A stretch of 64,000 nt of DNA from Hemibagrus wyckioides (lineage: Eukaryota > Chordata > Actinopteri > Siluriformes > Bagridae). Both the position numbers and the translations under genes were made by a program. Positions 1-11,741 of the stretch are shown here, piece by piece. How positions within the stretch are numbered: position 1 is the first letter of the stretch; each line of letters opens with the position of its first letter. Below the pieces are notes generated by a model that searched no databases, was not told the DNA's origin, and saw only the letters and a list, made by a program, of their open reading frames with translations. Where the stretch lies: NCBI RefSeq assembly GCF_019097595.1, contig NC_080710.1, positions 15,096,280-15,160,279 on the forward strand, in the 5' to 3' direction.

Positions 1-205
1 AAACACCATGAGAAGTTTGACTTGTTGGTCAAATGAGACAAAGATAGAGCTGTTTTTGCCAAACAAAACTCAAGATGGATTTGGCATAAAAAGAAGAAGA
101 ACTCGATCCAAGATCAAATGTTAAGAATGGAAGAGGATCAGTGATGGTGTGGGACTGTATTTTTCACCAAAGGCCCTGAGACCATTGTAGGAGAGCCATG
201 GAGTC
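1..205 (+). pseudogene. Tc1-like transposase relic, internal fragment
   Basis: Conceptual translation of roughly bases 25-60 gives CWSNETKIELF, the WSDE-type block that precedes the middle of Tc1-family DDE transposases. Around 127-165 it gives GRGSVMVWDC, the G-G-G-S-V-M-V-W-G-C block that follows in the same family. The two blocks are in the expected order and spacing but in different frames, with a stop between them. The piece is cut by the window start and ends near 205, where another repeat begins. No terminal inverted repeat is visible. It is a dead fragment of a cut-and-paste transposon; the exact family cannot be named from this length. Confidence 0.7.
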
Positions 206-217
206 CATGACATATTC

Positions 218-650
218 ATTTTAAAATCAAATTTTATTTGTCACACACACAATCATACACACTAGGACATGCAGTATGATACTGAGATAAAGATTGAGAA
301 AAAAAAGTATTTAAAATAAAATTTTTATTTTAATGAAATAAAACTAAAATATTAGAATAGAATAATAAGAAAATAAATGTGAGCTACTGTACAATACAGT
401 GGGAGTCTGTACAAGGAAAAATATTAGACAAAATATGGGTATTAAAGAGAAGAATATATGTGTTTGAATACAATGACTGATATGAGTAAAATGAGCATGA
501 ATATATTATTGAGTAAAGTGCAAAAGGTGTGCAATTTTTACATTGAAGTTGAGGCTAGGTTCCAGCAGGACATAATCCAAAAAATGCATCCAAATCCACA
601 AAAATGGCTTTATAATAACAGCATCAAGCTTTTAATATGCCCAGTCTTCT
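218..650. repeat. Probable interspersed repeat of unknown class
   Basis: The stretch opens with a TTTTATTTGTCACACACACA-type sequence, followed by A-rich runs and phrases such as GTACAAGGAAAAATATTAGA and GTGCAAAAGGTGTGCAA. I recognise these from a repeat common in fish genomes. It starts where the Tc1 relic stops, so it may have inserted there. No coding capacity, long terminal repeat or clear inverted ends are seen. The class (SINE, MITE or LINE tail) is not decided. Confidence 0.4.
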
Positions 651-660
651 GACCATAAGT

Positions 661-1454
661 CCATAAGAGAGTGTATAGTTATACAGTACTGTATGTCGTT
701 AATTTTTTGCTTTCCATTATTCATCCTATAAAGCATTACAGGAGTAAATTCAGTGCTGGCACTTTGCCAAAGTTATATTATACAAAATACTAAATGCAAG
801 GGTGCCGATTAGGCAATTAATGTAACAAATGAAGGCATTTGTTTTGCTATTTAATATATTTTCAGTGCATTCTGTATATCAGCTTGACATTTACAAACAT
901 AATGACTGACTTTCTAATTATGAACAAAAATGGCATGTATTCATATGTGTGTGTGTGTGTGTGTTTATATAGTGAAAGTGCAGAACTTCCTAGATTACAA
1001 TACATTATCTAGGAACATTAATAACATTATTAAATAATGCTTGTTAATACGTGTTAGACCTTAAACATCCCATCCCAGTCAGTATCAATGATTTGATAAA
1101 ATCCAGGTAGAAATTTCATGGAATCACATCTAATCATCCTCTGGACATGCACTCCATGAAAGAGTTCACAATGTTCTCTCAAACTAATGATAAGGGTGGT
1201 AAAATTGAACACAGCAGTCACTCACAAATAAGAGTTGTAGGGTGGCAGGAAAACAGCAAGAACAACAGGTACACACAGAAAACAATGAGCAATGAACTTC
1301 ACCTCAATCAACACACACAAAACAGCTGTACTCAACAAGAAGTACAGAAATGTGCACCTAAAAGCATTTAGACAAAGCAGAACTCATTAGGAGCAATATA
1401 TTCTGGTCAGATGGGTATCAATTCACCTTTTCATATTTAGAGAAAGCAGGGATT
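661..1454. other. Non-coding stretch, short TG microsatellite
   Basis: No gene is supported. It holds a TG dinucleotide run at about 946-964 and AT-rich single-copy-looking sequence. The short open frame at 1147-1371 has no recognisable protein features. Confidence 0.6.
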
Positions 1455-1640
1455 GGGTAAATGACCCAAAGAACACTACAGTCATGGAGGTGGAAGCATC
1501 ATGATATGGGGCTGCTTGTCTGCGATCAGTACTGGAGTATTACACTTCACTGAAGGAATCGTGAATGGAGAATCTAATCACATCAGCCAAGAAGCTGAAT
1601 CTGTAGAGAAGACGGGTGTTTCATCAAGTAAACTATCTTC
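1455..1640 (+). pseudogene. Tc1-like transposase relic, second fragment
   Basis: Bases 1484-1585 translate to SHGGGSIMIWGCLSAISTG followed by VLHFTEGI, the conserved block around the second catalytic segment of Tc1-type transposases (HGGGSVMVWGC in active relatives). The following bases, CAAGAAGCTGAATCTG, also fit the downstream coding sequence, but frame is lost after about 1600. It is on the same strand as the relic at 1-205 and repeats the same block, so it is a second copy and not a continuation. No inverted ends are visible. Confidence 0.7.
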
Positions 1641-4600
1641 TAAAAACTTTTTTTATTTTGTAAATCTTTCTTTGTTAATGCATATGGATACATACTTTTG
1701 TACATATTTATCTATGTAAATTTAAATACAGAGCCAAAAGGCATTATGTATGTAAATTTGAAGTGGATATAATGTGTATATTAAATAAGAAATACAAATA
1801 TGTACCAATTTCTCTCATATTTTCAGTGAGACATTATAAAGCATAACATAACTTTGTAAACTATTTGTATCAAGAATGCCAATAATTCTGGAGGTTACTG
1901 TATATGAGCTGAGCTAAACAGAGTTTTTTAATTTTTTTATTTAATTGGCCACTGGCCAAATGGATGGTTGAGATTGAAAAGGGACAGAGTATTATTTTCT
2001 GCTGTATATAAATTAATATGTACATACACTCATGCATACAAATATAGACATCTATTTATGTTATCTATATCCTTTAACCAAAGACAGATAAAGGCAGAGA
2101 GGGAGAAAGAGAGCAAGAGAGAGAGGGGGGGGTAAGAAGTGGGAGACATTAGAGAATGTGCTAATGGGAAGAAAAACAGTGTCACGCTGCCAATCATATC
2201 CTCCACACAATGAACAGACAGCTTCTTGTTTGAGCTTTACAGCTGTCAATTTCACTAACCATTTAGAGCAGTGATAGACATAAACATATTTAAGAACTGT
2301 AGGTAATACTCACAAAGGAAATTCAGTGAGGGGGTGAGTACTAAGGTGGGATCATTTTGTTTTTTCCCTAAGGAGTGACTTTGTTCTTGGTAAACAGCAG
2401 GTGCCGGTGTTCCTTTTGCCATTACAAAGCATAACTGCTCTTTCACATAAGGCCAGTTCACATAGTGCATGTCATGTCATGTGGTGCATCAAGACCTCCA
2501 ATTGTGACCTTCAGCACCATTTTAAAAATCCTGTCAGTTCACAATAGCTGCATCAGCAGAATGTTGGGAGCATGTCAGATTTTAGCTTGTGAACACAACT
2601 TGAATCTATTTTTTTTTACTCATGTATGAGTGAGGCATAAACTGTATAGAAATCCACTGCAATCACAAAATCATACTAAAGTGCAAAAAAGTGCAGAAGA
2701 TTTACTGCATAATTTTAATAGGCTCAAAAGAAAAGGTTAAATGCTTAACTAAACGATTCTGGTCCTGCAACAAAGATCCAAACGGTTCACAGAAGAATAA
2801 ACAAACCCTTTTATATTTACCTTAGTAATGGGACAGATAAAGTTTGTGGTATAAGTAGATTTTATTTCCTAAATTTCAAATCTAGTAATGATCTATAATA
2901 CACATTACCTTTAGGACAGCTTGAGCAGTTTTTGATAGAACATGATGGCTTCCAGTGAAGGCTGGAGGAAAATTGGAGGAAGTCATTTGTATTTTACTCA
3001 CCAATATGTGAAAAGACTACTTTTACTACAAGTCTCCTGATTTCTTGGAATAGCTGCTAGCTGCCTTTTCTAAGTAAACAGATTTCATATAACATTCAGC
3101 TTACACATTTGTTGCACATACGCTACCTCATTATAGCTTATCTTTCCTGTTCTAGCACGAATTCACTACATACACATGCATTCATGTAAGTTACAGCACA
3201 CACAGGCTACAGAAAGTGGGGAGAAATGATTCCATCATGTTTTCTGATGAAATCGGAAAGCAATCTATTATTTCTGTTTTACTTGGTCTGTTCCACTAAA
3301 AGCAGTGTTCACATTAAATTTCAGACCTGGTCCAATTATAATCTGTAGTCAAACGGGTTAAATTATTTTACTTTAAAAATCTGTTGCTTGCATAGAAGGA
3401 TTCACTTTATCAGTAAAGTTCACACAGGAAACCTCATGATTCCATGGTTGTATTTTCAACAACACATTTCTCATTTCAACACTTTTTTAACAACAAAGTA
3501 CATGTCAATTATATACATCTATACCTGAATTATGCATTCGTTATTTAAATTGATTGCTGCTTCAGAATATTTTTAACTAAGTGTGAGAAAAAAATAATGC
3601 ATATTACTCACTTACAGGTTTTGAAAACAAAGGCAAATAATCCCTATGATCTATGATATGGTCGCTTCTTGTAATAAGTGGCTCTCATAATCAGAACTTT
3701 GCGAGTTTTATGCTTCCTTAAACCTGGATTATTGGATAATCTAAAATTATTCCCAGAAAATAGCAACAAGGTTGTTATAAGTTAAATTTCCTATTCAATT
3801 CAGTGAATCCATCGTTTTGTTGAACCGCAGGTGGTGTAGCTAACATTACGCACGTGGACAAGTGGGATAATGCATTGTATTCAGTATTGTGAAACGGTGT
3901 TCTGTACATTTTCAAAGTATTTACTAAAATAAAATCAAAAACAACCAAACCCACTGTTTGCTTATACACTTTTGTAATTGTGCCCACTTTCTGTAGAATT
4001 AACAGTAAATTAAAGTTTACAGACAGGCAGGCAGATTCTCTTGATTTCTTGATTTTTAATTGTCTGTTTTTGACAAGTGAACCATATATGCACAGATGCT
4101 ACACATTTGTTTAATCATTCCAAGAAAACCAAATAGCTCTTTCTGAAACTGGAGCAACATGTCCCTTGGCAGTCTTGTTTTTTTTCTTCTTCTTCTTCTT
4201 CTTCTTCTTCTACTTTATAAAACATAGTCTAGACTATGTTAAAGTAAAACTGGAATAAACAGTGATGTTTTTGCTTTTGAAGTCTGCCATTATTGACTGA
4301 AACAGAATCAGTGTCCTGGCTGAATAATTGGCTTAAGCTGCAGGTGTTACACAATGCATCACACTGCAGCATATTAATCAGCAGCTCCACCTAGTATCCC
4401 TTGCTTTGGGACAAAATATCCATAGGATGGATTCAGACCTGATCTAGCTCCTTTTACTTGGGAAGACTCAAGGAAAAAGTCCAGGGGCTTTTTTGTTTTA
4501 GGCTGGATTAGGGTGTTACTCACAGGAATGCCAAAATGCCAAACTAGTAGAACAAAACAGGAACCCTTTATTCTTTAAACAGATCTTTTGCACCATTTAA

Positions 4601-4927
4601 TGCAATCTAAGCACTAACAGAAAGATTGTTGCTAAGGGATGTGTTTATAGCTGTGCCAATATAAATAAACCTGTTTTGCAGATATCTTACAGCATTAAGT
4701 GCATCCATAAACAGAAAATGATTGCGTTGCATTGTTCTTACTTGAAGGATCCATTTCATGTTGCTATGATATAAAGCTCTTTATAATAATCAACAATAAA
4801 GCTCCCATCTGTACACTGGAAAAAAGAACTTGACCTTATAAAATTGTACATGATACATTTTTGCTCAGCTGTTCAACAAGAATTTCATTGTGTATAGACG
4901 CTTAAAGCACTTTTTATGCATGACAAT
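1641..4927. other. Non-coding, AT-rich; no gene seen
   Basis: Only short open frames without family features are present. The stretch includes an impure GA-rich run (about 2095-2130) and a TTC microsatellite (4187-4210). Nothing else with a clear structure was found. Confidence 0.55.
4187..4210. repeat. (TTC)n microsatellite
   Basis: Eight tandem TTC units follow a short T run and are essentially perfect. No link to any gene is visible. Confidence 0.9.
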
Positions 4928-5062
4928 ATTTTTTTTTCATTGTCTGTACCGCTTATCCAATCTATCCTCGGGTCATGGGGAGCCTGTGCCTATCTCAGGC
5001 GTCATCGGGCATCAGGGCAGGACACACCCTGGACGGAGTGCCAACCCATCGCAGGGCTGCAT
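4928..5062 (-). mobile_element. tRNA-derived SINE copy, 3' part, reversed
   Basis: Read on the plus strand it has GTCTGTACCGCTTATCCAAT, then GAGCCTGTGCCTATCTCAGG, then ACACCCTGGACGGAGTGCCA and CCATCGCAGGGC. This is the reverse complement of the 3' half of a SINE family widespread in fish, whose copies also lie at 35617, 40511, 50275 and 51975 in this window. The head with the polymerase III promoter is missing, as in most truncated copies. It is the least decayed 3' segment of the family here. Confidence 0.75.
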
Positions 5063-5680
5063 AACAATATGTGAACTGAAAATGAAATTATGTTTTTTAT
5101 TCAACTAAATAATAATGATACTATTAAATACTAATACTAATACCACTGAATAATAATATAAAAAAAATAATTGAAGAATAAAAACATTAATATTAATAAG
5201 GATGATCAAATCACTACAATTTCATACCATAATCTAAAAGTTGAAAAAAGGTGACTTTTATAGTGAGGTGTGCTTGTACAAATAAGAGCAAAACAATACC
5301 ATTAACAAAAACAATGCAAGTAAATAAAAGACAGACACGCATACATCATGAGGAAGCAAACATCACTTTCAGCTGATCCTTAATGATTAAAACATTTATC
5401 TTTCATCACATAGTCGTGGAAAAATAGAAATCAATGCATAAATTCCACACTGTTTTGCTTGAGGGTCTGACTGCACATGCTTAATATCATGTGCCATGAT
5501 GGCAGCCATTTTCTCTGTTTCTCTGATTAATTACATTTATACAGTAACTTGACATTAAATAAGTGGCATTAAATTCTGGCATTAAACAGCCTTTTTTCAG
5601 TGTAGCATTTGCAGAACATTCTTACTATAGAACATGTTTTATCTCTCCAATTTGTTACGTACACAACATATAAAACCCAA

Positions 5681-5704
<24 letters not shown>
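5681..5704. repeat. (AG)n microsatellite
   Basis: About twelve perfect AG units with no interruptions. Confidence 0.9.
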
Positions 5705-5711
<7 letters not shown>

Positions 5712-7029
5712 CACTGAGTGACTAAACAAAATTAGCTTAACTATGTATCATTCAAGAAATATTTCTATTCACCTGCTGTGCGTTTTTCACTGATAATTTT
5801 ACAGCCTCCTAGAGACTCAGCTGAGTGAATTCATCTGAAACATGTCACCTGGTTAAATTAGCAAGTAAACAAGAGGAATGATTATCATATACAGTTAACA
5901 TTCAATTCACGGCAGATGTCACAATCAATGGAAAACATCTGCACCTTGTTATGCATGTGACAAATAGCATGCTGCAATATTTATGCAATAGGATTAAGAG
6001 ATAAAATCCATGACTCATTCTAACGTGGGCTGATATTTAATACAGCTTTTAATTTTTGATCTAGAAGCTATTTTCTAGAACATTTGATTTAAAATAAAAA
6101 TAAATAAATAAAAAGGAAAGTTGTACTTTTTCTACTGTGGATTTTAAATTAGATTTAGATTTCTCAGGGATTTCAAGAAGAAGGCTTGGCATAGATGATT
6201 AGAAACACTTGCAACACTACAAACAGACCCATAAAGACACAATTAGGTTTTAAATGTTCTCAGGGCCATATTTTACTTTGTGCTGATTTAATTATAAAGA
6301 CATATAGTTTTATAGGCACACATTATCCACTATACAATAGACATGATGTAGAAATAAATTCAGTAATTTATTACTCTATAAATACTACGTAGACATAAAT
6401 GAACTCCTGTGGATTAAACAATCAACCTTTCAATCCCGCAGAAGATATGAATTACTTGGAAATGAAAGTATTTTTGTTTGCCTGTTTGTGTACAATATTC
6501 AGGGCTATTTTTATATTCATTTTATATTAATTCTGCTTAAATGTAGCTGAATCTGTACTGTTTTGCTAATTTCATATTAAGAGAATTCAAATGTGCAACT
6601 CAAATGTTCGAATGTCTTCTATCCAAGCTGCACTGTCTGCCATAAGCCTCATTATCTTCAATTATATACGCATTTTGTTATATTTAGTCCATTTCGTGCC
6701 TTAGCCCATCTAGATCCTTGTTAATTATTATGTTTTTGCCTGTCTTAACCCTGTCTGTCTTTGTCTTGACGAAGACCATTGAGGGGCCCTAATAAGGCTG
6801 CATCTTATTTGCATTTTATTACCTGTGCCTACTACATGCCCAACTGCTTCTACAACCTTTCACTAATAGCTTCCTTGACATTCAGGTTGAAGTCTCTTGT
6901 CTTTGCAACAAAAGAGGCCATTTTCCTGACATATCAAATCTCTTCTGCTAAAAACAAACTTATTACACTTATAAAGGTGACTTTTCTTTTCAATGTAATG
7001 ATGCATACAGGGAAGAAACAATAAAATAG

Positions 7030-7330
7030 ATAAGAAAAGAACCCACTGATTGAGCAAGCCGCCAGTTTTTCCACTTCTCCCTGTCACTGCGATGTCCATG
7101 TTTGCCTTTTTCATCCAGGAGAAATGATTGCTCCACCCCTGGTGGGCTTGCTCTGCTCATTTAACTTCATTACTGTGGATGACAAGCAGAAAGCCAACAA
7201 ACAGAACACAGCCTGATCCCGTCACCTGCAGTCCCACCTCTTCAGCATGCGCCCACTGTCTCTTGTGGGTTATTCAGGATCCATGTCCCCTGCTGTCTAA
7301 TGTTCAATTGCATTGATAAGAATCTGGCAG
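7030..7330. promoter_or_regulatory. Candidate conserved non-coding element (unproven)
   Basis: This patch is clearly less AT-rich than its surroundings, has no repeat signature and has no long frame. It holds motifs such as CACCTGCAG (E-box type CACCTG) and TTGCATTG. That texture is typical of conserved regulatory DNA in fish gene deserts, but nothing in a single sequence proves it. It could equally be old unrecognised repeat. Confidence 0.2.
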
Positions 7331-8956
7331 ACCACAGCACAAGCCTGGCAATAAAATCACTCTGCCATTCAGTTTCTTCCCCCCTTTCAGCAAGGTCACC
7401 CATCCCCTACTGACCACCCAACTGCCAGCTACAAACTGCCTCCGAATGAAAGCATTTCTCAGAAAAAGCCCTTTTGCCAGCTGGGTTCTGGAAGAAGGCT
7501 CTGGAAGTAGGCCACTGTGGAGACATTGCAGGCATGCATCCAGCACATTCATTATTAACAAAGCAAAGTTTTTTCCCCTGCATCAGCTACGATATTGAAT
7601 CAATTTTTTATACAAAGCACATGTCAAATCAGAGCTTGAGCGCCTGTGCATGTACTAATAGAAATGTCAAGAGTCTGATTTTTAATCATTTATTACCATG
7701 TAGCAAACATATATATTATAGTCTCAGAATTTTTTAAACTTTCTCTCCATATTCAGAACTATTTCATTTGGAAGTGAAAAAGTTGCATGGTGAAAAATAA
7801 TCAGTTTCACTAACTATATATAAAACATATGGTTAGGTCTGTTTTGATGATCCAGTTTCGCTGACCAGCAGAAAATAGCCAGTACACAATCTGGTGTGTA
7901 TTAAAGAGCACTTTGTGTATTGCTTCAGAAAAGGCAACCTTAAAAAACGCCTTGAATATTAATGTAAAGTTTTAATAAACCTGTTATATTAAGCGCTGTC
8001 CAGGATTTAAACTTTAACTTTAAAGTTTAAACTTCTTCCACTTCTGCCATCCACATGTCTGTAATAAAATAATAAACCTGCAGCAGCAACCGAAAAATTA
8101 ACAGCAGAATCTAAACATGTTAAACTCTGTTTTCCAAAGGCCTAAAAAGAATGGTGTTTTCTCCTGTTTTGCTGTGTCCATGTTCAGCATTGAATTTTTT
8201 TTTGTCATGTCACACTCAATTGGTGGTTAATGGCTCATAAGTATTTCATGGCTCATATATATGTATATGTTTGTACCTAGCCTACTAGAGAAAATATTCT
8301 CATAGAAAAGTCCCAATAAAACAAAAAAAGTTTTTGTTCACACAAATATTTATATTTTTATAGTAAATGGTGATATCAAAAACATTTCTGCTCTCTGAGA
8401 CAAGTGCTTATTCATAAGCATTTAAAATGTATTTTAATTATTTTCAGCTGCTAAAATTCTTAAACAGAGGTAAAAATCTCACACAGAAAGCCAACTTTGA
8501 CCTGATTAATTTTATAGCAGATTTAAAAATAATGAATTTGTTTATACTCATTGAATATAGTTGACTTCTATTCCACCAGTACAACATAACAGCGGTGTAC
8601 TGGTAATAAGGGTTAATGTGTTTCAGGGTGGAGTTTTTTCTTCCAAGATTTGCTGTTGTTGTGTAAATATCAGAGGATCATTAACATCTCTGAAGCTCTG
8701 TGTTGGGTATAGACTGTTTTTCATGGACCGTGCTGTAATGATGTCATGGGAGATGGCATTTCTTATTACATACATAACAAAGAGGGACATTAGGCTCTAC
8801 TCAAGATTCCTGCTCAAGACCAGTTCTCTATTCTTGTGCACATTATATTTGTATATACTTATATTTATGTACGTTTTTAATCAAAGGTTAAAATTTGTCT
8901 AAGATTTTAGGATTTTTTTTTCTGGAATAAATTTTCAAATTATATATTATACTTGA

Positions 8957-8993
8957 TATAATATGATATATTATACGAATATATCATATTATA
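8957..8993. repeat. AT-rich perfect inverted repeat, 15-bp arms
   Basis: Bases 8957-8971 (TATAATATGATATAT) are the exact reverse complement of 8979-8993, with a 7-base spacer. The DNA could extrude a cruciform or, if transcribed, a hairpin. No flanking terminator or transposon ends are visible. Confidence 0.8.
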
Positions 8994-9614
8994 ATGTTAA
9001 GAGATTTAAAAATGTGTGTGGAGTTTTAATTTGAAACATACCATGTGTAGTAACAGAGTTGGTATAAAATGATAAAAGTGACAATGTTTACATTACTAAT
9101 AGGCAATTAAAAAGCTAATTTTGCCTATACTGTGTGGCCTTGATTAACAAGCTCACAGCTCAGTCACCAGTTCACATAAGTCACTTTCTATATGTTCGTG
9201 TTGTGAGTATACTTGATGATATGCAGCATTATGCATCTTTAACAAGGTCTCACAATGACACAGCAACCTTCGATGGATTGACGTGGACATATTTCTTCAG
9301 ATTTTCCAAGTAATAAAGTAAATCTACCCCAGAGTCATTCCCTGAGGCAGCTATATTAATACTGAGCTGTCAGTGATTCTGTGTGATGTACGTCGGTTTT
9401 ATAAGCGATGCGGCTCTCTGCATCATTGTTGGCCCTGAAGCTTTCTAATCTTTGTTAATGCCCTTGGTGCAATATCATACTAAATGAAGGGTTTGAAATT
9501 ATCTTAACAAAAACATGTAAAGTAGTTTAATAGCATTTTGAAGAAATTCAAATGTGAAGTTGAGGAACAGAGAAACATTGTTAATAAAAAAAAAAAAAAG
9601 AAAGAACAGGAGCT

Positions 9615-9615
<1 letters not shown>

Positions 9616-9662
<47 letters not shown>

Positions 9663-9664
9663 AT
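9616..9664. repeat. (AAAT)n microsatellite
   Basis: About twelve tandem AAAT units, flanked by A-rich and T-rich runs at 9588-9600 and 9678-9691. No SINE body could be recognised beside it. Confidence 0.9.
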
Positions 9665-10396
9665 ATTTTTAATAAGTTTTTTTTTTTTTTGCAAATGCAC
9701 ATGATCAGTCACTTTGATGAAATTGGAATTAGGTTCTTAGAATAACATTACTTTTTATTGTTGACATCAAATGTGTAAAATTAGTTAGATTAAATGATTC
9801 AATAGTCCATAGAAAAAAACTCCCTGCCGTGATTGAACAAAGGGAATAAATGCATATATTTGATAGTGATGACAGCAACACTTAATTAAATATTATGGCT
9901 CAACACTTCCAGAAGCAGAAAACTCACACGGGGGTTATGAAAAAACTAGCTAATAGAACAGCAGAGCTAGCCGTTTGTACATCAGTAAAGAATTAAACGA
10001 TTACATCCATCAGCCAGCTATAGTGTACTAAACAACACACCAATGAAAGGAGAACTATAATAGGGACAGAATCACTTAATGATACATCTTTAGAAACCAG
10101 ATATCTGACATATTACATAGATCGCAATAGCTTTGAAGTGTCTCTTGAAAGCTCTTTTCTTTTTCCTATACAATTCCAAGGTCATGTTGAATGGAATCTG
10201 TGGCACAGTGATCATTTCAATAGACTGAACACTACACTGGGATTTGAGAGGGTAGGAGCTGAGGAGATGAGATATATCTTCAAATATTAAGGATTTTATC
10301 AATAACAGTAGAGTGGAAATGGTCTAGGAAAGGAAGGATGAAGCTTTTGCTGGGATTTGCTGACAGTGGAGATATGTTTCTATTGCACTATTGTTA

Positions 10397-10730
10397 CTAT
10401 TACATGCTATACACAGTGTACCTGAGGAACCACTGGGTGCTGCTGAGGATGGCCTCATATGGACAGCTTACATGAGATACATGAAATTACTGTGGATGCT
10501 AACAATTAGAAATCAGCTTTGGACTGCATTCGATACGAACAGTTATGTCACATTCTCCTAGGACTGTAAATTACTATGATAGCTTTAGGATCTCACTTGC
10601 CTCAAACAGTTTTGTTTCGGTCTCCATCACTGAACAGTTGATAACATAGACAAAATAGACTTTGTGTTAAAACTCTAATGACTGTAATGGTGCTTTTTGA
10701 CCATAAAGTACACAGTTAAAGAAGGGAAAA
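10397..10730. repeat. Suspected interspersed repeat, unclassified
   Basis: Phrases such as GAACCACTGGGTGCTGCTGA, GGATGGCCTCATATGGACA and TAATGGTGCTTTTTGACCAT resemble a moderately repeated sequence I associate with fish genomes. There is no second copy in the window, no inverted end and no coding frame, so the call rests on recollection and is weak. Confidence 0.3.
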
Positions 10731-11373
10731 TATTTGTTGTCATCTAGGTGAAGATGGGTTCCCTTATGAGCCAAGTTTATCTCAAGCTGTTTTTCTTTAT
10801 ATTGGCTCAGAGAGATTTTCCTCATCACCATTACCTCCGGTTTGCTCAACTGGGATCAATTTACAAATGTAAAATTTATATCCAGAATATATTTCTGTAA
10901 AGCTGATATGTGACATTGAGGTTGTTGAGTTGTTCATTTTTGAACTGACACAGGAGTAACAACTCTCTCTCAGATATTGATCATTTCTTTTGGCCCGAAC
11001 ATGGTGGTTATCCTCAATCTGTAACAGCTTGTTTGATTACCTGTTCAAGCAGCAGGGATGGGAGTAGGTGGGGGTTAGTACACCACCTGGAAGGATGTCT
11101 GGCTTTGCAAATTACCCTGGCAGGTGCATAGCAGCATATACTATAGATTTCTTTTCAGGAAATCCTAGATCAGTGGACAGTTTGACAAGTCTATTTTTTA
11201 TAGAGAAATGATTATTTTATAAAATAAATGAAATCCCATAAACAGGATCTAAGACATTTCAACTAGACTGGAACACACAAGGTTAGCAAAACATAAGGTT
11301 CTTTTTCCAATATCTATTTATATATTTACATCCCAAGGTGATCTATAGAGGAAAAATGGATTAGTGGACTTTC

Positions 11374-11378
11374 CACGG
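11374..11378. repeat. Target-site duplication, left copy
   Basis: CACGG immediately before the 5' LTR matches CACGG at 15297-15301 immediately after the 3' LTR. Five base pairs is the usual target duplication of Ty3/gypsy integrases. Confidence 0.9.
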
Positions 11379-11697
11379 TGTCACAGGCTCGCCTACCGCA
11401 ACCACACCCCCGCGCTCACAATCACCGAACTTTTAATCAGCACCACCTGCACTCTATTCCTCTAGTCTATTTAAAGTGCTCACTTTCCGAGGGCAGCAGC
11501 GAGTATTAAGACTGTTTAGTTCATGTGCCGTAAGTGCTCCGTCTGTCAGCTTACTTGCTTTACCTGCCTTGCCAGTGACCTTAGTTATGTTCTGCCTGCT
11601 TATTTACGTTCTGCCTCCTTATTTACTTTCTGCCTCCTTGTGTTATTAAAGTGAAACTTTGGATTCTCTCTCTCTGCCTCCGAGCCTCTTTGTGACA
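11379..11697 (+). repeat. 5' LTR (319 bp)
   Basis: Starts TGTCACAGG and ends TTTGTGACA, giving TG...CA termini. It contains a TATA-like box (11468-11475), a deduced transcript start near 11499, three imperfect 19-bp units (11590-11646) and an ATTAAA polyadenylation signal (11645-11650). It aligns without gaps to the 3' LTR except for 113 bp (11469-11581) that the 3' copy lacks. It keeps every control element of the original LTR. Confidence 0.93.
11468..11507 (+). promoter_or_regulatory. LTR core promoter: TATA box, start site, self-primer
   Basis: TATTTAAA begins at 11468. Thirty-one bases downstream, at 11499-11507, lies GCGAGTATT, the exact reverse complement of AATACTCGC at 11699-11707 just after the LTR. 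In Tf1/sushi elements the first bases of the mRNA fold onto the primer-binding site and serve, after cleavage, as the primer for reverse transcription instead of a tRNA. The TATA-to-start distance fits that model here. The TATA box and the complementarity are read directly; the start site is inferred. Confidence 0.75.
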
Positions 11698-11698
11698 G

Positions 11699-11707
11699 AA
11701 TACTCGC
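11699..11707 (+). promoter_or_regulatory. Primer-binding site, self-primed type
   Basis: AATACTCGC lies one base after the 5' LTR. It pairs over nine bases with the presumed 5' end of the element's own transcript (11499-11507). The sequence following the LTR does not look like the TGGCGCC or TGGTA-type sites that pair with common tRNA primers. Pairing stops at 11708 and is not extended by wobble. Confidence 0.75.
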
Positions 11708-11741
11708 CCTGGAATAAAGATTACAAGGTCCTACCTGGGAG

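Larger units (their letters stand above)
5063..9615. other. Non-coding, AT-rich; no gene seen
   Basis: It contains an AG microsatellite (5681-5704), a less AT-rich patch (7030-7330) and an AT palindrome (8957-8993). The 113-codon open frame at 8561-8902 has no domain, biased composition or homology that I recognise and is treated as chance. Confidence 0.55.
9665..11378. other. Non-coding; no gene seen; one suspected repeat
   Basis: Short open frames only. The segment 10397-10730 is listed separately. The sequence up to 11378 is the pre-insertion site of the LTR retrotransposon and ends in the target-site copy CACGG. Confidence 0.5.

Noticed and set aside
8561..8902. 113-codon plus-strand frame
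   Set aside because: No domain, signal or splice context. Its hydrophobic C-terminal half comes from T-rich sequence.
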